Below are positions 27,668 to 35,887 of a DNA stretch of 64,000 nucleotides, one piece after another. The position numbers and the translations under genes are program-made. The notes under the pieces were generated by a model. It searched no databases. It was not told where the DNA came from and saw nothing but the letters and a program-made list of their open reading frames with translations. Origin of the DNA: JAGLHV01 sp023143305 [NCBI: Clostridia bacterium] (GTDB lineage: Bacteria; CBDUZB01; JAGLHV01); contig DAOVVV010000003.1 in the NCBI GenBank assembly GCA_030637025.1, positions 1-64,000 of the forward strand, read 5' to 3'. Position 1 is the stretch's first letter. Each line of letters begins with the position of its first letter.

Positions 27668-28297
27668 CTAAGGAAGATGAGGACTAGCCTCTAACTCTTC
27701 GATTACTTCCGGTTCCGGTTGAGGAAGATTTGATAAACGGCCTGTAATGTTTAGAAAACTCTTTATTATTGAACCTTGATTTGCTGTAAATCTTTCCTGT
27801 CCTCTTGTTACCCTGATTTTTCCTTTAATAACCGTTATTTTTGCTATTTTGCTAATTTCATCAATGGTGATTTTTATCTTATCTCCCTTATTAACAATAA
27901 CAAACATATCCCCTACGGATACTCTTATATTTGTTTTGCTTTCCTTAGGGACTACAACAGTAACTGTTCCTGTTTTTCGATTTTCCCAGAGTTTAATCCT
28001 TCCCCCTTTTTTAATAGTTATTTCTCCTACCCCTATATTTAACCGAGCTCTTCCCCAGACAACCTCTACCATAGACCCTGATGGAATCCATGGGAGTTTG
28101 TCTTCTAAATCCACATGAAAAACCTTATTATCCGGACGGGTTACTATTATAGAACCGGTCCGCATCACTACCTCAATACGGGATGGTTTATCGAAAACTC
28201 TTTTACTTCCCATAGCAAATAGAGAAGAATAACCAAACAACAACATTATTATCAAGACCATACTACTAAAAAATACCTGCTTAATTCTTGTTTTCAT
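27668..28297 (-). CDS. FecR-domain exported protein
   Basis: A 209-residue protein with a signal peptide (residues about 10-29). Its FecR-like beta domain opens RTGSIIVTRPDNKVFHVDL and repeats short beta elements such as ARLNIGVGEITIKKGGRIKL and TRGQERFTANQGSIIKSF. No kinase or sigma-factor gene lies next to it, so a Fec-type signalling role is not supported. In polysaccharide loci, FecR-like domains of this kind are usually periplasmic or surface modules. It is the first gene of the operon, 21 bp after its stop comes the beta-barrel gene, and a GGAAGGAG site precedes the start. Confidence 0.75.
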   Translation of the reverse strand: MKTRIKQVFFSSMVLIIMLLFGYSSLFAMGSKRVFDKPSRIEVVMRTGSIIVTRPDNKVFHVDLEDKLPWIPSGSMVEVVWGRARLNIGVGEITIKKGGRIKLWENRKTGTVTVVVPKESKTNIRVSVGDMFVIVNKGDKIKITIDEISKIAKITVIKGKIRVTRGQERFTANQGSIIKSFLNITGRLSNLPQPEPEVIEELEASPHLP

Positions 28298-28322
28298 TAA
28301 TATCTCCTTCCAGATTTTATAC

Positions 28323-28350
28323 TCTATAATATCTACCTGTTAAGTGTCAA
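28323..28350 (-). promoter_or_regulatory. Sigma70-type promoter of the polysaccharide operon
   Basis: On the minus strand, a perfect -35 TTGACA (28345-28350) stands 16 bp from TATAGA (28323-28328). The first start codon of the operon is 26 bp downstream, with a GGAAGGAG site between. It lies in the short gap after the cyclase stop, giving the operon its own promoter. Confidence 0.55.
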
Positions 28351-28380
28351 GTAAAATATCAATCTATTTCTGTATTCAAC

Positions 28381-29715
28381 CTATTTCATACCCAATACTT
28401 CATAAACGGAAACAGCTTGTTCTCTTCCTTTTACCTTAATCGGCTCCAAAGAACGAATCAGACAATAATTTTTTACCTGTAAATAAGTCTTTTCACTTAT
28501 ATAAACCTGCCCCCGTTCACTAACCCTTTCTATCCTTTCTGCTAAATTTACCGGATCCCCAATTACTGTATATTCCATTCTTCGGCGAGTCCCCACACTC
28601 CCGGCGATAACCTCTCCTGTACTTATGCCAATACCTACACTTATTGGATCCTCGTTGTTTTTTTCCCTTTCTATATTAAAACGTTTAAGTCTCTCTTGAA
28701 TTTCTAAGCCGGAACTAACGGCTTTTAAGGAAGCATTTTTTTGTTCTACCGGAGCACCCCAAAAAGCCATTACCTGATCTCCGACATATTTATCTATAAC
28801 CCCTTCATATTTAAATATTACATCCACCATTATAGCAAAACACTTATTTAATAATTCTACCACTTTCTGAGGAGGAATACTTGCCGCCAAAGCAGTAAAT
28901 CCCCTTATATCGGCAAACAAAATAGTAACCTCCCTTTTTTCTCCTTCATCGGTTAACTGCTTTTTATCCCTTTGAGAAAGAATCTTATTTACTACCTGTT
29001 TAGCCACGTAAGTTCCAAACATTCGTTCAATAAATCCTTTTTCTTTCAATGATTTAACCATATTATTAAAACTCTTAGCTAACACACCAATTTCATCATT
29101 ACTTCCGGATTCTATTTGTATCTGAACATTCTCAAAATCATTACGATTAATTCTCTTGCTTATTTCTTTGACTTGAGAAATAAGCTTGTTAATCGGCTTA
29201 ACTATAACGATGGAAACAGCGATATTGGTTATAATAATCCAGATAATTAGTATCACCCCGGTTATACCAATTATCGTATGGCGAATATTTTGTATTGTTT
29301 GTTCTATGCTTTTCAGGGAAAAACCAAAACAAGCACTTCCAATCTTTTCATTTCCAAACATAACCGGCACACAAAAATCATACACCTCTTCTTTGCTGTA
29401 ATCACCTGCTTTTTCACTGCTGCGAATTACTTTACCTTTTGCATCTAAAATTTTAGCATAAACTATATCCTCATCCTTTAACATCGCCCGGGTAAAAGAG
29501 GAGAGCATAAAAGTATCCGGTTCGGGAAGAAGAAATTCCCGCAAATTTTCTACGACACTTTTTGTTGAAGACTCAATACGATCAATCGAAACTTCTCTCA
29601 TTTTTTTATTTACGACATTTAAAACAACCGTATAAAGACAAATACCGGTAGCTAAAATAGGCACACTGACTAAAATTATTGATTTAATTTTTAACTTTAT
29701 CCTTTTTCTAAACAC
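28381..29715 (-). CDS. Membrane class III adenylate/guanylate cyclase with HAMP
   Basis: A 444-residue signalling enzyme that would make cAMP (or cGMP) from ATP (or GTP). It has a membrane segment at about 13-34, an extracytoplasmic sensor at about 35-145, a second segment at about 147-170 and HAMP at about 170-230. The class III catalytic domain covers about 255-440. The metal-binding Asp pair stands in ILFADIRGFT and in KYVGDQVMAFWGAP. Substrate specificity was not resolved. Start codon is GTG (29713-29715). The sensor resembles that of the divergent histidine kinase (DIVYAKILDAKGKVI against DLIYASIQDKRGEIL). It lies just upstream of the polysaccharide operon on the same strand. Confidence 0.9.
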   Translation of the reverse strand: MFRKRIKLKIKSIILVSVPILATGICLYTVVLNVVNKKMREVSIDRIESSTKSVVENLREFLLPEPDTFMLSSFTRAMLKDEDIVYAKILDAKGKVIRSSEKAGDYSKEEVYDFCVPVMFGNEKIGSACFGFSLKSIEQTIQNIRHTIIGITGVILIIWIIITNIAVSIVIVKPINKLISQVKEISKRINRNDFENVQIQIESGSNDEIGVLAKSFNNMVKSLKEKGFIERMFGTYVAKQVVNKILSQRDKKQLTDEGEKREVTILFADIRGFTALAASIPPQKVVELLNKCFAIMVDVIFKYEGVIDKYVGDQVMAFWGAPVEQKNASLKAVSSGLEIQERLKRFNIEREKNNEDPISVGIGISTGEVIAGSVGTRRRMEYTVIGDPVNLAERIERVSERGQVYISEKTYLQVKNYCLIRSLEPIKVKGREQAVSVYEVLGMK

Positions 29716-30012
29716 AATTCGTTACCTGCTTATACTTTAAAATTAGCTCTCTCAATAAACAAATAATACAATATTTCATTTTTTAAAATTAAAACATCTT
29801 AAGACTATTTAAAATACTATAACATTCATTGAAAAAAGTCAATATCCTTTCTATTATTCAGCCAAAAAACTGTTTTTCCTTTCAAGTATTACTTAAATCC
29901 TTTGTACAAGGCTTATAATCTTTCTATCTAAAAATGGTTTTTTTCTTGCTATTATTATCCTTTTGTGTTATTTTTATAAAAAAGATATTCCCTTAATTTT
30001 AAAAAGAGGCCA
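29716..30012. other. Divergent intergenic region, cyclase and histidine kinase
   Basis: This 297-bp AT-rich gap separates two outward-facing signalling genes and holds no credible gene. A possible plus-strand promoter is TTGCTA (29946-29951), a 17-bp spacer and TATTTT (29969-29974), 38 bp before the kinase start. Its -10 is weak. No clear operator palindrome was found. Confidence 0.35.
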
Positions 30013-31581
30013 ATGAAAATAAAAAGAGGATTGCATTTTAAATTCGTATCATCTATTACTTTTTTGATAATATTGGTAGCAGCAAGTATTAGTGGATTCT
30101 TTTTTAATTATCAAAAAACTCTTTTGACTGACTCCTTGATAAAAAGGGGTCTTTCTTTAGCTAAAAATTTAGCCTATAATTGTGAATATGGTGTTTTAAT
30201 TGCCGATAAAACAATCCTTTCTAAACTCATTGATGGAATACTTAAAGAGCCTGATCTAATTTACGCTTCAATCCAAGATAAAAGGGGAGAAATTCTCTCC
30301 CAGCGAAAACTTAATAAAATAGACATACCTGAATATAAAAAACCTATTCAGCCAATAAATAAATATTCTGTTAATTTTTCTCTTTCTTCCGGCCAAAAGA
30401 TATGCCAGATACTGGTTCCAATAAGTATTCAGACAGATAAAAAAGAAATAGAAATGGAAGAAATGATGTTTATAGATAAAGCCGAGTCTGAAAAAAAAAT
30501 AACAGAAGTAATAGGTTTAGTTCACATAGGACTTTCTTTAAAAAAAATGGATTTCCTCCTTGTTCAAATCACCAAAAAAATCGGATTAATAACTATCTGT
30601 ATCATTATCATTGGGATAGGGGGAGCAATACTTTTAATCAGTGCCATTGTAAAACCTATACGAACATTAATTGATGAAGCCCGAAAAATTGCCAAAGGTA
30701 ATTTAAATCGACAGGTACCAATATATTCCCATGATGAAATAGGGGAACTATCCTCCGCTTTTAACCGGATGGTAAAAGAATTACAAAAATCAAAAAAAGA
30801 AATGGAACATTACAATAAAACCCTGGAAGAAAAAGTAGAAGAACGGACAAAAAAACTGAAAGATGCTCAATCCCAATTAATTCAATCAGCAAAAATGGCC
30901 GCTATCGGACAATTAGGAGCTAGCGTAGCACATGAATTAAACAACCCTCTTGGCGGTATTTTAGGCTATGCACAACATCTTTTAAACAAAATAAAAAAAA
31001 CGGACTTTCGTGTAGTTGATTTCAAAAAATGCGAAAAAAATTTAACTTATATAGAAATAGAGGCTCAGCGTTGTAAAGAAATTGTAGAAAACCTGCTTAT
31101 TTTTTCGCGAAAGCCTGTTTCCCCCCAAAAACCCCTTAATCTAAAACTAGTATTAGAAACTACACTTTTTGTATTGAACCACTCTCTCTCTTCACACAAT
31201 ATAAAAGTAATTTCCCATGTCGACCCGGATTTAAAAAAAGTAATCGGAGATGCTAACCAGTTACAACAAGTTTTTACTAATATAATTATAAATTCCCAGC
31301 ATGCTATGCAAAAGGAAGGGACACTAACCATTATTGCTCAAAATAAAAATAAAAATGAGATTGAAGTGTCTTTTTCCGATACGGGTTGTGGAATTTCCAG
31401 AGAGAATATAAATAAAATTTTTGAACCGTTTTTTACTACGAAACAAGATCATAAAGGAACAGGTCTTGGACTATCTATCAGCTATGAAATCATCAAAAAA
31501 CATCAAGGAAAAATAAAAGTAAAAAGTGAAATAGGAAAAGGAACTACTTTTACTATCATATTAGCAATCTGTAAAGCTTAA
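30013..31581 (+). CDS. Sensor histidine kinase (HAMP-HisKA-HATPase)
   Basis: A 522-residue membrane kinase. It has a membrane segment at about 11-32, an extracytoplasmic sensor at about 33-185, a second segment at 191-212, HAMP at about 212-265 and a short coiled coil. The HisKA domain has phospho-acceptor H307 (SVAHELNNPLGG). The HATPase domain has an N box (NIIINSQHAM), G1 (FSDTGCGIS), an F box (FEPFFTTK) and G2 (GTGLGLS). AGAGG lies before the ATG. The regulator gene follows after 20 bp, so they form a two-component pair. The signal is unknown. Confidence 0.95.
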   Translation: MKIKRGLHFKFVSSITFLIILVAASISGFFFNYQKTLLTDSLIKRGLSLAKNLAYNCEYGVLIADKTILSKLIDGILKEPDLIYASIQDKRGEILSQRKLNKIDIPEYKKPIQPINKYSVNFSLSSGQKICQILVPISIQTDKKEIEMEEMMFIDKAESEKKITEVIGLVHIGLSLKKMDFLLVQITKKIGLITICIIIIGIGGAILLISAIVKPIRTLIDEARKIAKGNLNRQVPIYSHDEIGELSSAFNRMVKELQKSKKEMEHYNKTLEEKVEERTKKLKDAQSQLIQSAKMAAIGQLGASVAHELNNPLGGILGYAQHLLNKIKKTDFRVVDFKKCEKNLTYIEIEAQRCKEIVENLLIFSRKPVSPQKPLNLKLVLETTLFVLNHSLSSHNIKVISHVDPDLKKVIGDANQLQQVFTNIIINSQHAMQKEGTLTIIAQNKNKNEIEVSFSDTGCGISRENINKIFEPFFTTKQDHKGTGLGLSISYEIIKKHQGKIKVKSEIGKGTTFTIILAICKA

Positions 31582-31601
31582 AAAAAATCAAGGAGAAAAT
31601 T

Positions 31602-33119
31602 ATGAGCTGGGGGAAAATACTAGTAATAGATGATGAAGAAATTATGTGCCATCTACTTTCTGACTTATTAAAAGATAAGGGCTACAGTGTTAAATATGCC
31701 CAAACAGGTAAAGAAGGAATACAATCGGCACAAAAAGAATCTTTTGATGTGGTTATAACCGATATAAAAATACCTGATATGAACGGTGTTGAAATCCTGG
31801 CTAAACTTAAAGCTATCGACTCTTCTATAATCGTTATCGTAATTACAGCTTTTGGAACCATGGAAACTGCACAACAAGCATTACGACTGGGTGCTTACGA
31901 CTATATTACCAAACCTTTTGATGTAGAAAAAATTTCTTTTGTAGTAAAAAGGGCTCTCTCTTCGAAAAAAATGATGCTTACCAATAAAAAATTAATGTAT
32001 AAATTACAAAAACAAAATCAACTCCTGGAAAAAAAAGTAAAAGAAAGAACCCAACAATTAACTCTTCTTTATAAAATAGGCATAGAACTTTCTTCTTCTT
32101 TAAAATTAGAAAAGGTTCTCCAGAATATAGTTGAAAAAGTTACTTCTCTTCTGAATTTAGAAATTTGTTCTATCCTTTTATGGAATAATGAAAAAGAAGA
32201 ATTATCCATTAAATGCGCTCAGGGTTTAAGTGATGACATTATCCGTACAACAAGAATTAAAAAAAATGACGCAATATCCGGATGGGTATTCGAAAAAAAT
32301 ACTCCTTTATTTATTACAGATATAGAAGACGACCCCCGTTTTAAAAAAAGGTCTCAGGAAAAATACTATACCAGATCATTGATAAGCGTACCTTTATCCA
32401 GAGAAAACAATGTCATTGGAATAATAAACATTAATAACAAAAAAACAAAAAAACCTTTTAGTAAGGATGATTTTAATCTACTTAAAGAAATAGCTATAGA
32501 AGCAACTATCGCTATTGAAAATGCCACCCTTTACAAAAAACTACAAGACACACATCTACGTACTATTACCGCTTTAACCGCAGCTATCGACGCAAAAGAT
32601 CATTATACCCGCCACCATTCTGAACAAGTAACTAAATATGCTATAGCTATTGCCACCAAAATGCAGTTAGATTCTTCTGAAATAGAAACAATCAAGCAAG
32701 CCGGTCAATTACATGACATAGGTAAAATAGGAATTCCCGATTATATCCTGACTAAACCGGGAAAATTAAATGCTCAGGAATGGAGGGAAGTAAAACTTCA
32801 TCCTATACGGGGGGAAGAAATACTGGAACCCTTAAATTATTTAAAAAAGGTAATTAAAATAATTAAACAACATCATGAACACTATAATGGAGCAGGCTAC
32901 CCCGCCGGAAAAAAAGGGACTGATATCGAATTGGGAGCCCGTATAATGACCATCGCTGATGCTTTTGATGCCATGACTTCAGAAAGGCCTTATCGTAAAA
33001 AACTTTCCGTTGTAAGTGCAATTGAGGAACTGGAAAGAAATAAAGGAACTCAATTTGATCCGGAAATAGTAGATGTTTTTATAAGCGTTTTAAAGAAAAA
33101 CCCTGATTTGATTACCTGA
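31602..33119 (+). CDS. Response regulator with REC, GAF and HD-GYP domains
   Basis: A 505-residue regulator likely to be switched by the kinase upstream. The receiver domain (1-125) has phospho-acceptor D54 (VVITDIKIPDMNG) and the acidic pair D10/D11. A coiled linker leads to a GAF domain at about 155-310. HD-GYP spans about 325-500 with RHHSEQV, HDIGKIGIPD and HHEHYNGAGYP. HD-GYP proteins hydrolyse cyclic di-GMP (some act on other cyclic dinucleotides), and here all signature motifs look intact. Lower cyclic di-GMP would be expected to affect surface polysaccharide and biofilm traits, matching the nearby operon; this link is inferred. Confidence 0.93.
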   Translation: MSWGKILVIDDEEIMCHLLSDLLKDKGYSVKYAQTGKEGIQSAQKESFDVVITDIKIPDMNGVEILAKLKAIDSSIIVIVITAFGTMETAQQALRLGAYDYITKPFDVEKISFVVKRALSSKKMMLTNKKLMYKLQKQNQLLEKKVKERTQQLTLLYKIGIELSSSLKLEKVLQNIVEKVTSLLNLEICSILLWNNEKEELSIKCAQGLSDDIIRTTRIKKNDAISGWVFEKNTPLFITDIEDDPRFKKRSQEKYYTRSLISVPLSRENNVIGIININNKKTKKPFSKDDFNLLKEIAIEATIAIENATLYKKLQDTHLRTITALTAAIDAKDHYTRHHSEQVTKYAIAIATKMQLDSSEIETIKQAGQLHDIGKIGIPDYILTKPGKLNAQEWREVKLHPIRGEEILEPLNYLKKVIKIIKQHHEHYNGAGYPAGKKGTDIELGARIMTIADAFDAMTSERPYRKKLSVVSAIEELERNKGTQFDPEIVDVFISVLKKNPDLIT

Positions 33120-33181
33120 TTTGCTTATTGAATAATCACCCAGCTAAAACTTATCCCCTATTTAATCTTTTAAGAAAAAAA

Positions 33182-33300
33182 CTCTGTAGTCGAATTGATC
33201 CTGAGTACACTTCGCTGAGTTTATCCTGAGCACTTCGCTTAGCTCAGCATAAACTCCCTTGTAGGAAGTCGAAGGGTATCGGGTTTAATTCCCCGCAGCT
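33182..33300. repeat. Dispersed repeat between convergent genes, with hairpin
   Basis: The gap between the HD-GYP and coaBC stops holds an inverted relative of the 25.5-kb element: CTGTAGTCGAATTGATC at one end and AGTCGAAGGGTATCGGGTTT at the other. Between them, a 15-bp inverted repeat with one mismatch (33217-33231 against 33242-33256) could form a hairpin. It may end transcription from both sides, although no T-run follows. Confidence 0.7.
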
Positions 33301-33304
33301 TGAT

Positions 33305-34504
33305 TTAAGGAAAGAAATCCAGAACTTTATTAATAATAAAAGAAGCAACTATTTTTTTGTCCCTAAAAGGATATTTTTCTATATTCTTTTTTCGGTCAAT
33401 AATAATTATTCTATTAGTTTGTTTTCCAAAAGATTCTTTTACTTTATTTGCCACAATAAAATCTAAATTTTTTCTAATTAATTTATTCCATGCATTTTTT
33501 TGTAAATGATCTGTTTCGGCAGCAAATCCAACTAAAATTTTATTCCCTTTTTTCTTTCCCAGGTCAGCAAGAATATCCGCAGTTTTTACTAATGAAACTT
33601 TAAGTTTTTCGCCTTTTTTAATCTTTCCTTTTTGCACCTTATCCGGACGCCAATCAGAAACCGCCGCAGCAGAAATAATAACATCGGCTAAAGGGAAATA
33701 TCTTTTAACTTCTTTTTCCATCTCCAATGCACTTTTTATATAAATAATCTTAACTCCTAAAAGAGAAGGCAAATGAGTAGGCCCGCTTATTAAAGTCACC
33801 TCTGCCCCTCTTTCCTGAGCCTCCTGGGCCAAAGCATATCCCATTTTACCCGAAGAAAGGTTGGAAAGAAATCTTACCGGATCTAAATACTCCCGAGTAG
33901 GTCCAGCTGTAATTAGAATATTTTTATTTTTTAAATCTTTATTTTTTGCTTCTCTTTCTCTTAATATTTTTTCTATCTTACCTACAATTTCATCTATCCT
34001 TAATAATCTACCCTCTCCTTTTACCCCACAGGCTAAATCGCCGTGTTCAGGACCGGCAAAGATAAACTTTTTTCCTTTTAGTTTTTTTATGTTTTCCTGA
34101 ACAATTTCGTTCTTATACATGTTTTCATTCATAGAAGGACAAATTAAAATGGGAACCCTGGCAGCTAAAATTAAACTGGTTAGTAAATCATCAGCCAACC
34201 CGCCTGCTAATTTTCCGATAATGTTTGCAGTAGCAGGTGCAATTAAAACCATATCAGCGGACTGTGCTAAAGATATATGGTTAATCTCCCATTTTGAAGG
34301 CTCCCCAAAAATATCTTCCACTACCGGATTTCCGGATATCGTTTGCAGCGTTAAAGGAGTAATAAACTGCTTTGCGGATTTAGTCATCACACAAACCACT
34401 TTCGCCTGCAATTTAACTAACTTCCTTACTAAGTCACAAACTTTATAAGCTGCGATACTACCGGTAATCCCTAAAACAATAGTTTTATCCTTTAACAATA
34501 TCAT
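33305..34504 (-). CDS. coaBC: Bifunctional phosphopantothenoylcysteine synthetase/decarboxylase
   Basis: A 399-residue coenzyme A biosynthesis enzyme. The N-terminal flavoprotein half (CoaC, about 1-180) has LGITGSIAAYK, the active His region INHISLAQSADMVLIAPAT and the substrate motif PSMNENMY. The C-terminal half (CoaB, about 190-399) has TAGPTREYLDPVRFLSN and SGKMGYALA, then DFIVANKV. CoaB joins cysteine to phosphopantothenate using CTP and CoaC decarboxylates the product. It follows gmk and rpoZ, the common order gmk-rpoZ-coaBC. Confidence 0.96.
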   Translation of the reverse strand: MILLKDKTIVLGITGSIAAYKVCDLVRKLVKLQAKVVCVMTKSAKQFITPLTLQTISGNPVVEDIFGEPSKWEINHISLAQSADMVLIAPATANIIGKLAGGLADDLLTSLILAARVPILICPSMNENMYKNEIVQENIKKLKGKKFIFAGPEHGDLACGVKGEGRLLRIDEIVGKIEKILREREAKNKDLKNKNILITAGPTREYLDPVRFLSNLSSGKMGYALAQEAQERGAEVTLISGPTHLPSLLGVKIIYIKSALEMEKEVKRYFPLADVIISAAAVSDWRPDKVQKGKIKKGEKLKVSLVKTADILADLGKKKGNKILVGFAAETDHLQKNAWNKLIRKNLDFIVANKVKESFGKQTNRIIIIDRKKNIEKYPFRDKKIVASFIINKVLDFFP

Positions 34505-34590
34505 ACCCTCTTAAATAAAAAAACCGGATTTTCTATTTTCGCAAAAGTTTTCTATCTTTTTCCTAAAATAGATTTTTATATCTCATCTCA

Positions 34591-34863
34591 TCATTTTTTA
34601 CTCGTAACCGGTTCCTTTTGGGAAGACTCCTCCTTGTTTTTCTTTTCCCCTTCTAATACGCTCCTAATCTCCTTTTGATTTACTTTTTTTGATAGTATAT
34701 CTAAAATAGATTCCCTGGTTAAAAAATAAGTGTTCTTGAATTCCTGATTTTTTTTCTTTTTTAAAATTCTAGTATACTGAACAGCCAAAAATACTAACTT
34801 ATACTTACACATCTTAGTATCCAATATTTTTTCATTTAACAAACCATCTTTTTCCTCATTCAT
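34591..34863 (-). CDS. rpoZ: RNA polymerase omega subunit
   Basis: A 90-residue protein with the omega-like block KYKLVFLAVQYTRIL (about 21-35), matching the usual RYxLVxxAxxRAxxL pattern. A charged Lys/Glu-rich tail follows. The sequence is divergent, but size and position between gmk and coaBC strongly support it. Omega helps fold and assemble the beta-prime subunit of RNA polymerase. Confidence 0.8.
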   Translation of the reverse strand: MNEEKDGLLNEKILDTKMCKYKLVFLAVQYTRILKKKKNQEFKNTYFLTRESILDILSKKVNQKEIRSVLEGEKKNKEESSQKEPVTSKK

Positions 34864-34923
34864 TTTTACTCCTCCTTTTTTTAAATAATTAATTATTCTA
34901 CGATAAACGCTACATACTAATAT

Positions 34924-35565
34924 TTAGGCCGAGAAATTATCCAGTGCTTTTTTCAAATAAAAATTCCTTGTTCTCATTTGTTCACTTTGGATTACATTTT
35001 TTAAATGCTCTGTTGCTTTATTGATGCTATCATTTATAATTAAGTAATCATAATTTTTTATTTCTTTTAATTCTTTTCTTACATTATCTAACCTTGTTTT
35101 TATTGTTTTTTCATCATCTTTCTTTCTTGCCCGCAATCTTCTTTCTAATATTCTCAAAGAAGGAGGAATCACAAATATTAAAACTGTATTAAAAGGATAT
35201 CTCTTTTTTATCTTTATTCCTCCCTGAACATCAACATCTGAAATTACATTATTTCCCTTCTTTAAACAACCTTCCAAAAAATATCTGGGAGTACCGTAAT
35301 AATGTCCATGAACTATTGCCCATTCAGACATTTTTTTCTCTTTGATTTTTTTTATAAATTCTTCTTTAGAAGTAAAAAAATAATCCTTACCGTCTTTTTC
35401 TCCTTTACGGCCCGGGCGGGTAGTCATTGATATAGAAAATCTCAGATTAGGAATAATTTTTAGGATTCGTTTACACAAAGTAGTTTTACCCCCTCCGGAA
35501 GGGGCAGAAAGAACAAACATTATTCCCCTAAACATATCATCATTTTTTTTATACTTTTTATCCAT
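34924..35565 (-). CDS. gmk: Guanylate kinase
   Basis: A 213-residue GMP kinase. The P-loop APSGGGKT is at about 21-28, GMP-binding ISMTTRPGRKGEKDGKDYFF comes next, and the lid region has ERRLRARKKDDEKTI. It converts GMP to GDP with ATP for nucleotide supply. The N-terminus has about 12 extra charged residues before MFRGIMFVLSAP, so the second Met (M11, near 35535) is a possible alternative start. Confidence 0.96.
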   Translation of the reverse strand: MDKKYKKNDDMFRGIMFVLSAPSGGGKTTLCKRILKIIPNLRFSISMTTRPGRKGEKDGKDYFFTSKEEFIKKIKEKKMSEWAIVHGHYYGTPRYFLEGCLKKGNNVISDVDVQGGIKIKKRYPFNTVLIFVIPPSLRILERRLRARKKDDEKTIKTRLDNVRKELKEIKNYDYLIINDSINKATEHLKNVIQSEQMRTRNFYLKKALDNFSA

Positions 35566-35658
35566 TTTATATTACCTTATTAAAATAAACAAGACCCGCC
35601 TTATCCGCTAATCCACAAGGCGGAGCGGACAGGCAATCTAACCCAATAAAACCAATTC

Positions 35659-35713
35659 AACTGTCTTTTAACTGTCTTTTAACTGTCTTTTAACTGTCTT
35701 TTAACCGTCTTTT
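35659..35713. repeat. Tandem 11-bp repeat, five units
   Basis: The unit AACTGTCTTTT occurs four times without interruption, followed by a fifth unit with one change (AACCGTCTTTT). Eleven bp is close to one turn of B-DNA, so the units would lie on one face of the helix. No spacers, so not a CRISPR array. Confidence 0.9.
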
Positions 35714-35720
35714 ATCTTTT

Positions 35721-35766
35721 AACTTTGCTGAAGCGAAGCGAAAGTCCACCAATCTTTAAGGTGGAT
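35721..35766 (+). repeat. Two-hairpin dispersed element, copy A
   Basis: Two short stems: TTTGCT with AGCGAA (one G-T pair) and TCCACC (35745-35750) with GGTGGA (35760-35765) around a 9-nt loop AATCTTTAA. An inverted copy at 53633-53680 has the same layout, with the central stem pair changed on both sides (A-T to G-C), which supports a selected hairpin. Confidence 0.7.
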
Positions 35767-35887
35767 GCCTCTGTGCCTTGATGCCTTTGTGTCTTTTCTT
35801 TTGCCATTTGCACCTTTTGTCCATGAACTATGGCCTGTCGATTATGGACGAACTGTTATCTATTCACCATTTTTTATCGCCAAATAT

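Larger units (their letters stand above)
35566..35887. repeat. Repeat-filled gap between gmk and rluD
   Basis: A 322-bp gap with no gene but at least four kinds of repeat. A nested inverted repeat at 35596-35629 could pair as a pseudoknot (CCGCCTT with AAGGCGG, TCCGCT with AGCGGA, interleaved). Five tandem 11-bp units lie at 35659-35713. A two-hairpin element lies at 35721-35766. A word-like repeat at 35767-35800 is shared, inverted, with 62826-62860. The CCAATAAAACCAATT text before the tandem array recurs near 63400. Confidence 0.8.

Noticed and set aside
27668-28297. FecR-like protein as part of a sigma/anti-sigma pair
   Set aside because: It is exported, lacks the cytoplasmic anti-sigma part, and no ECF sigma gene is adjacent.
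35659-35713. Tandem repeats considered as a CRISPR array
   Set aside because: Units are 11 bp and directly adjacent, with no spacers and no cas genes nearby.
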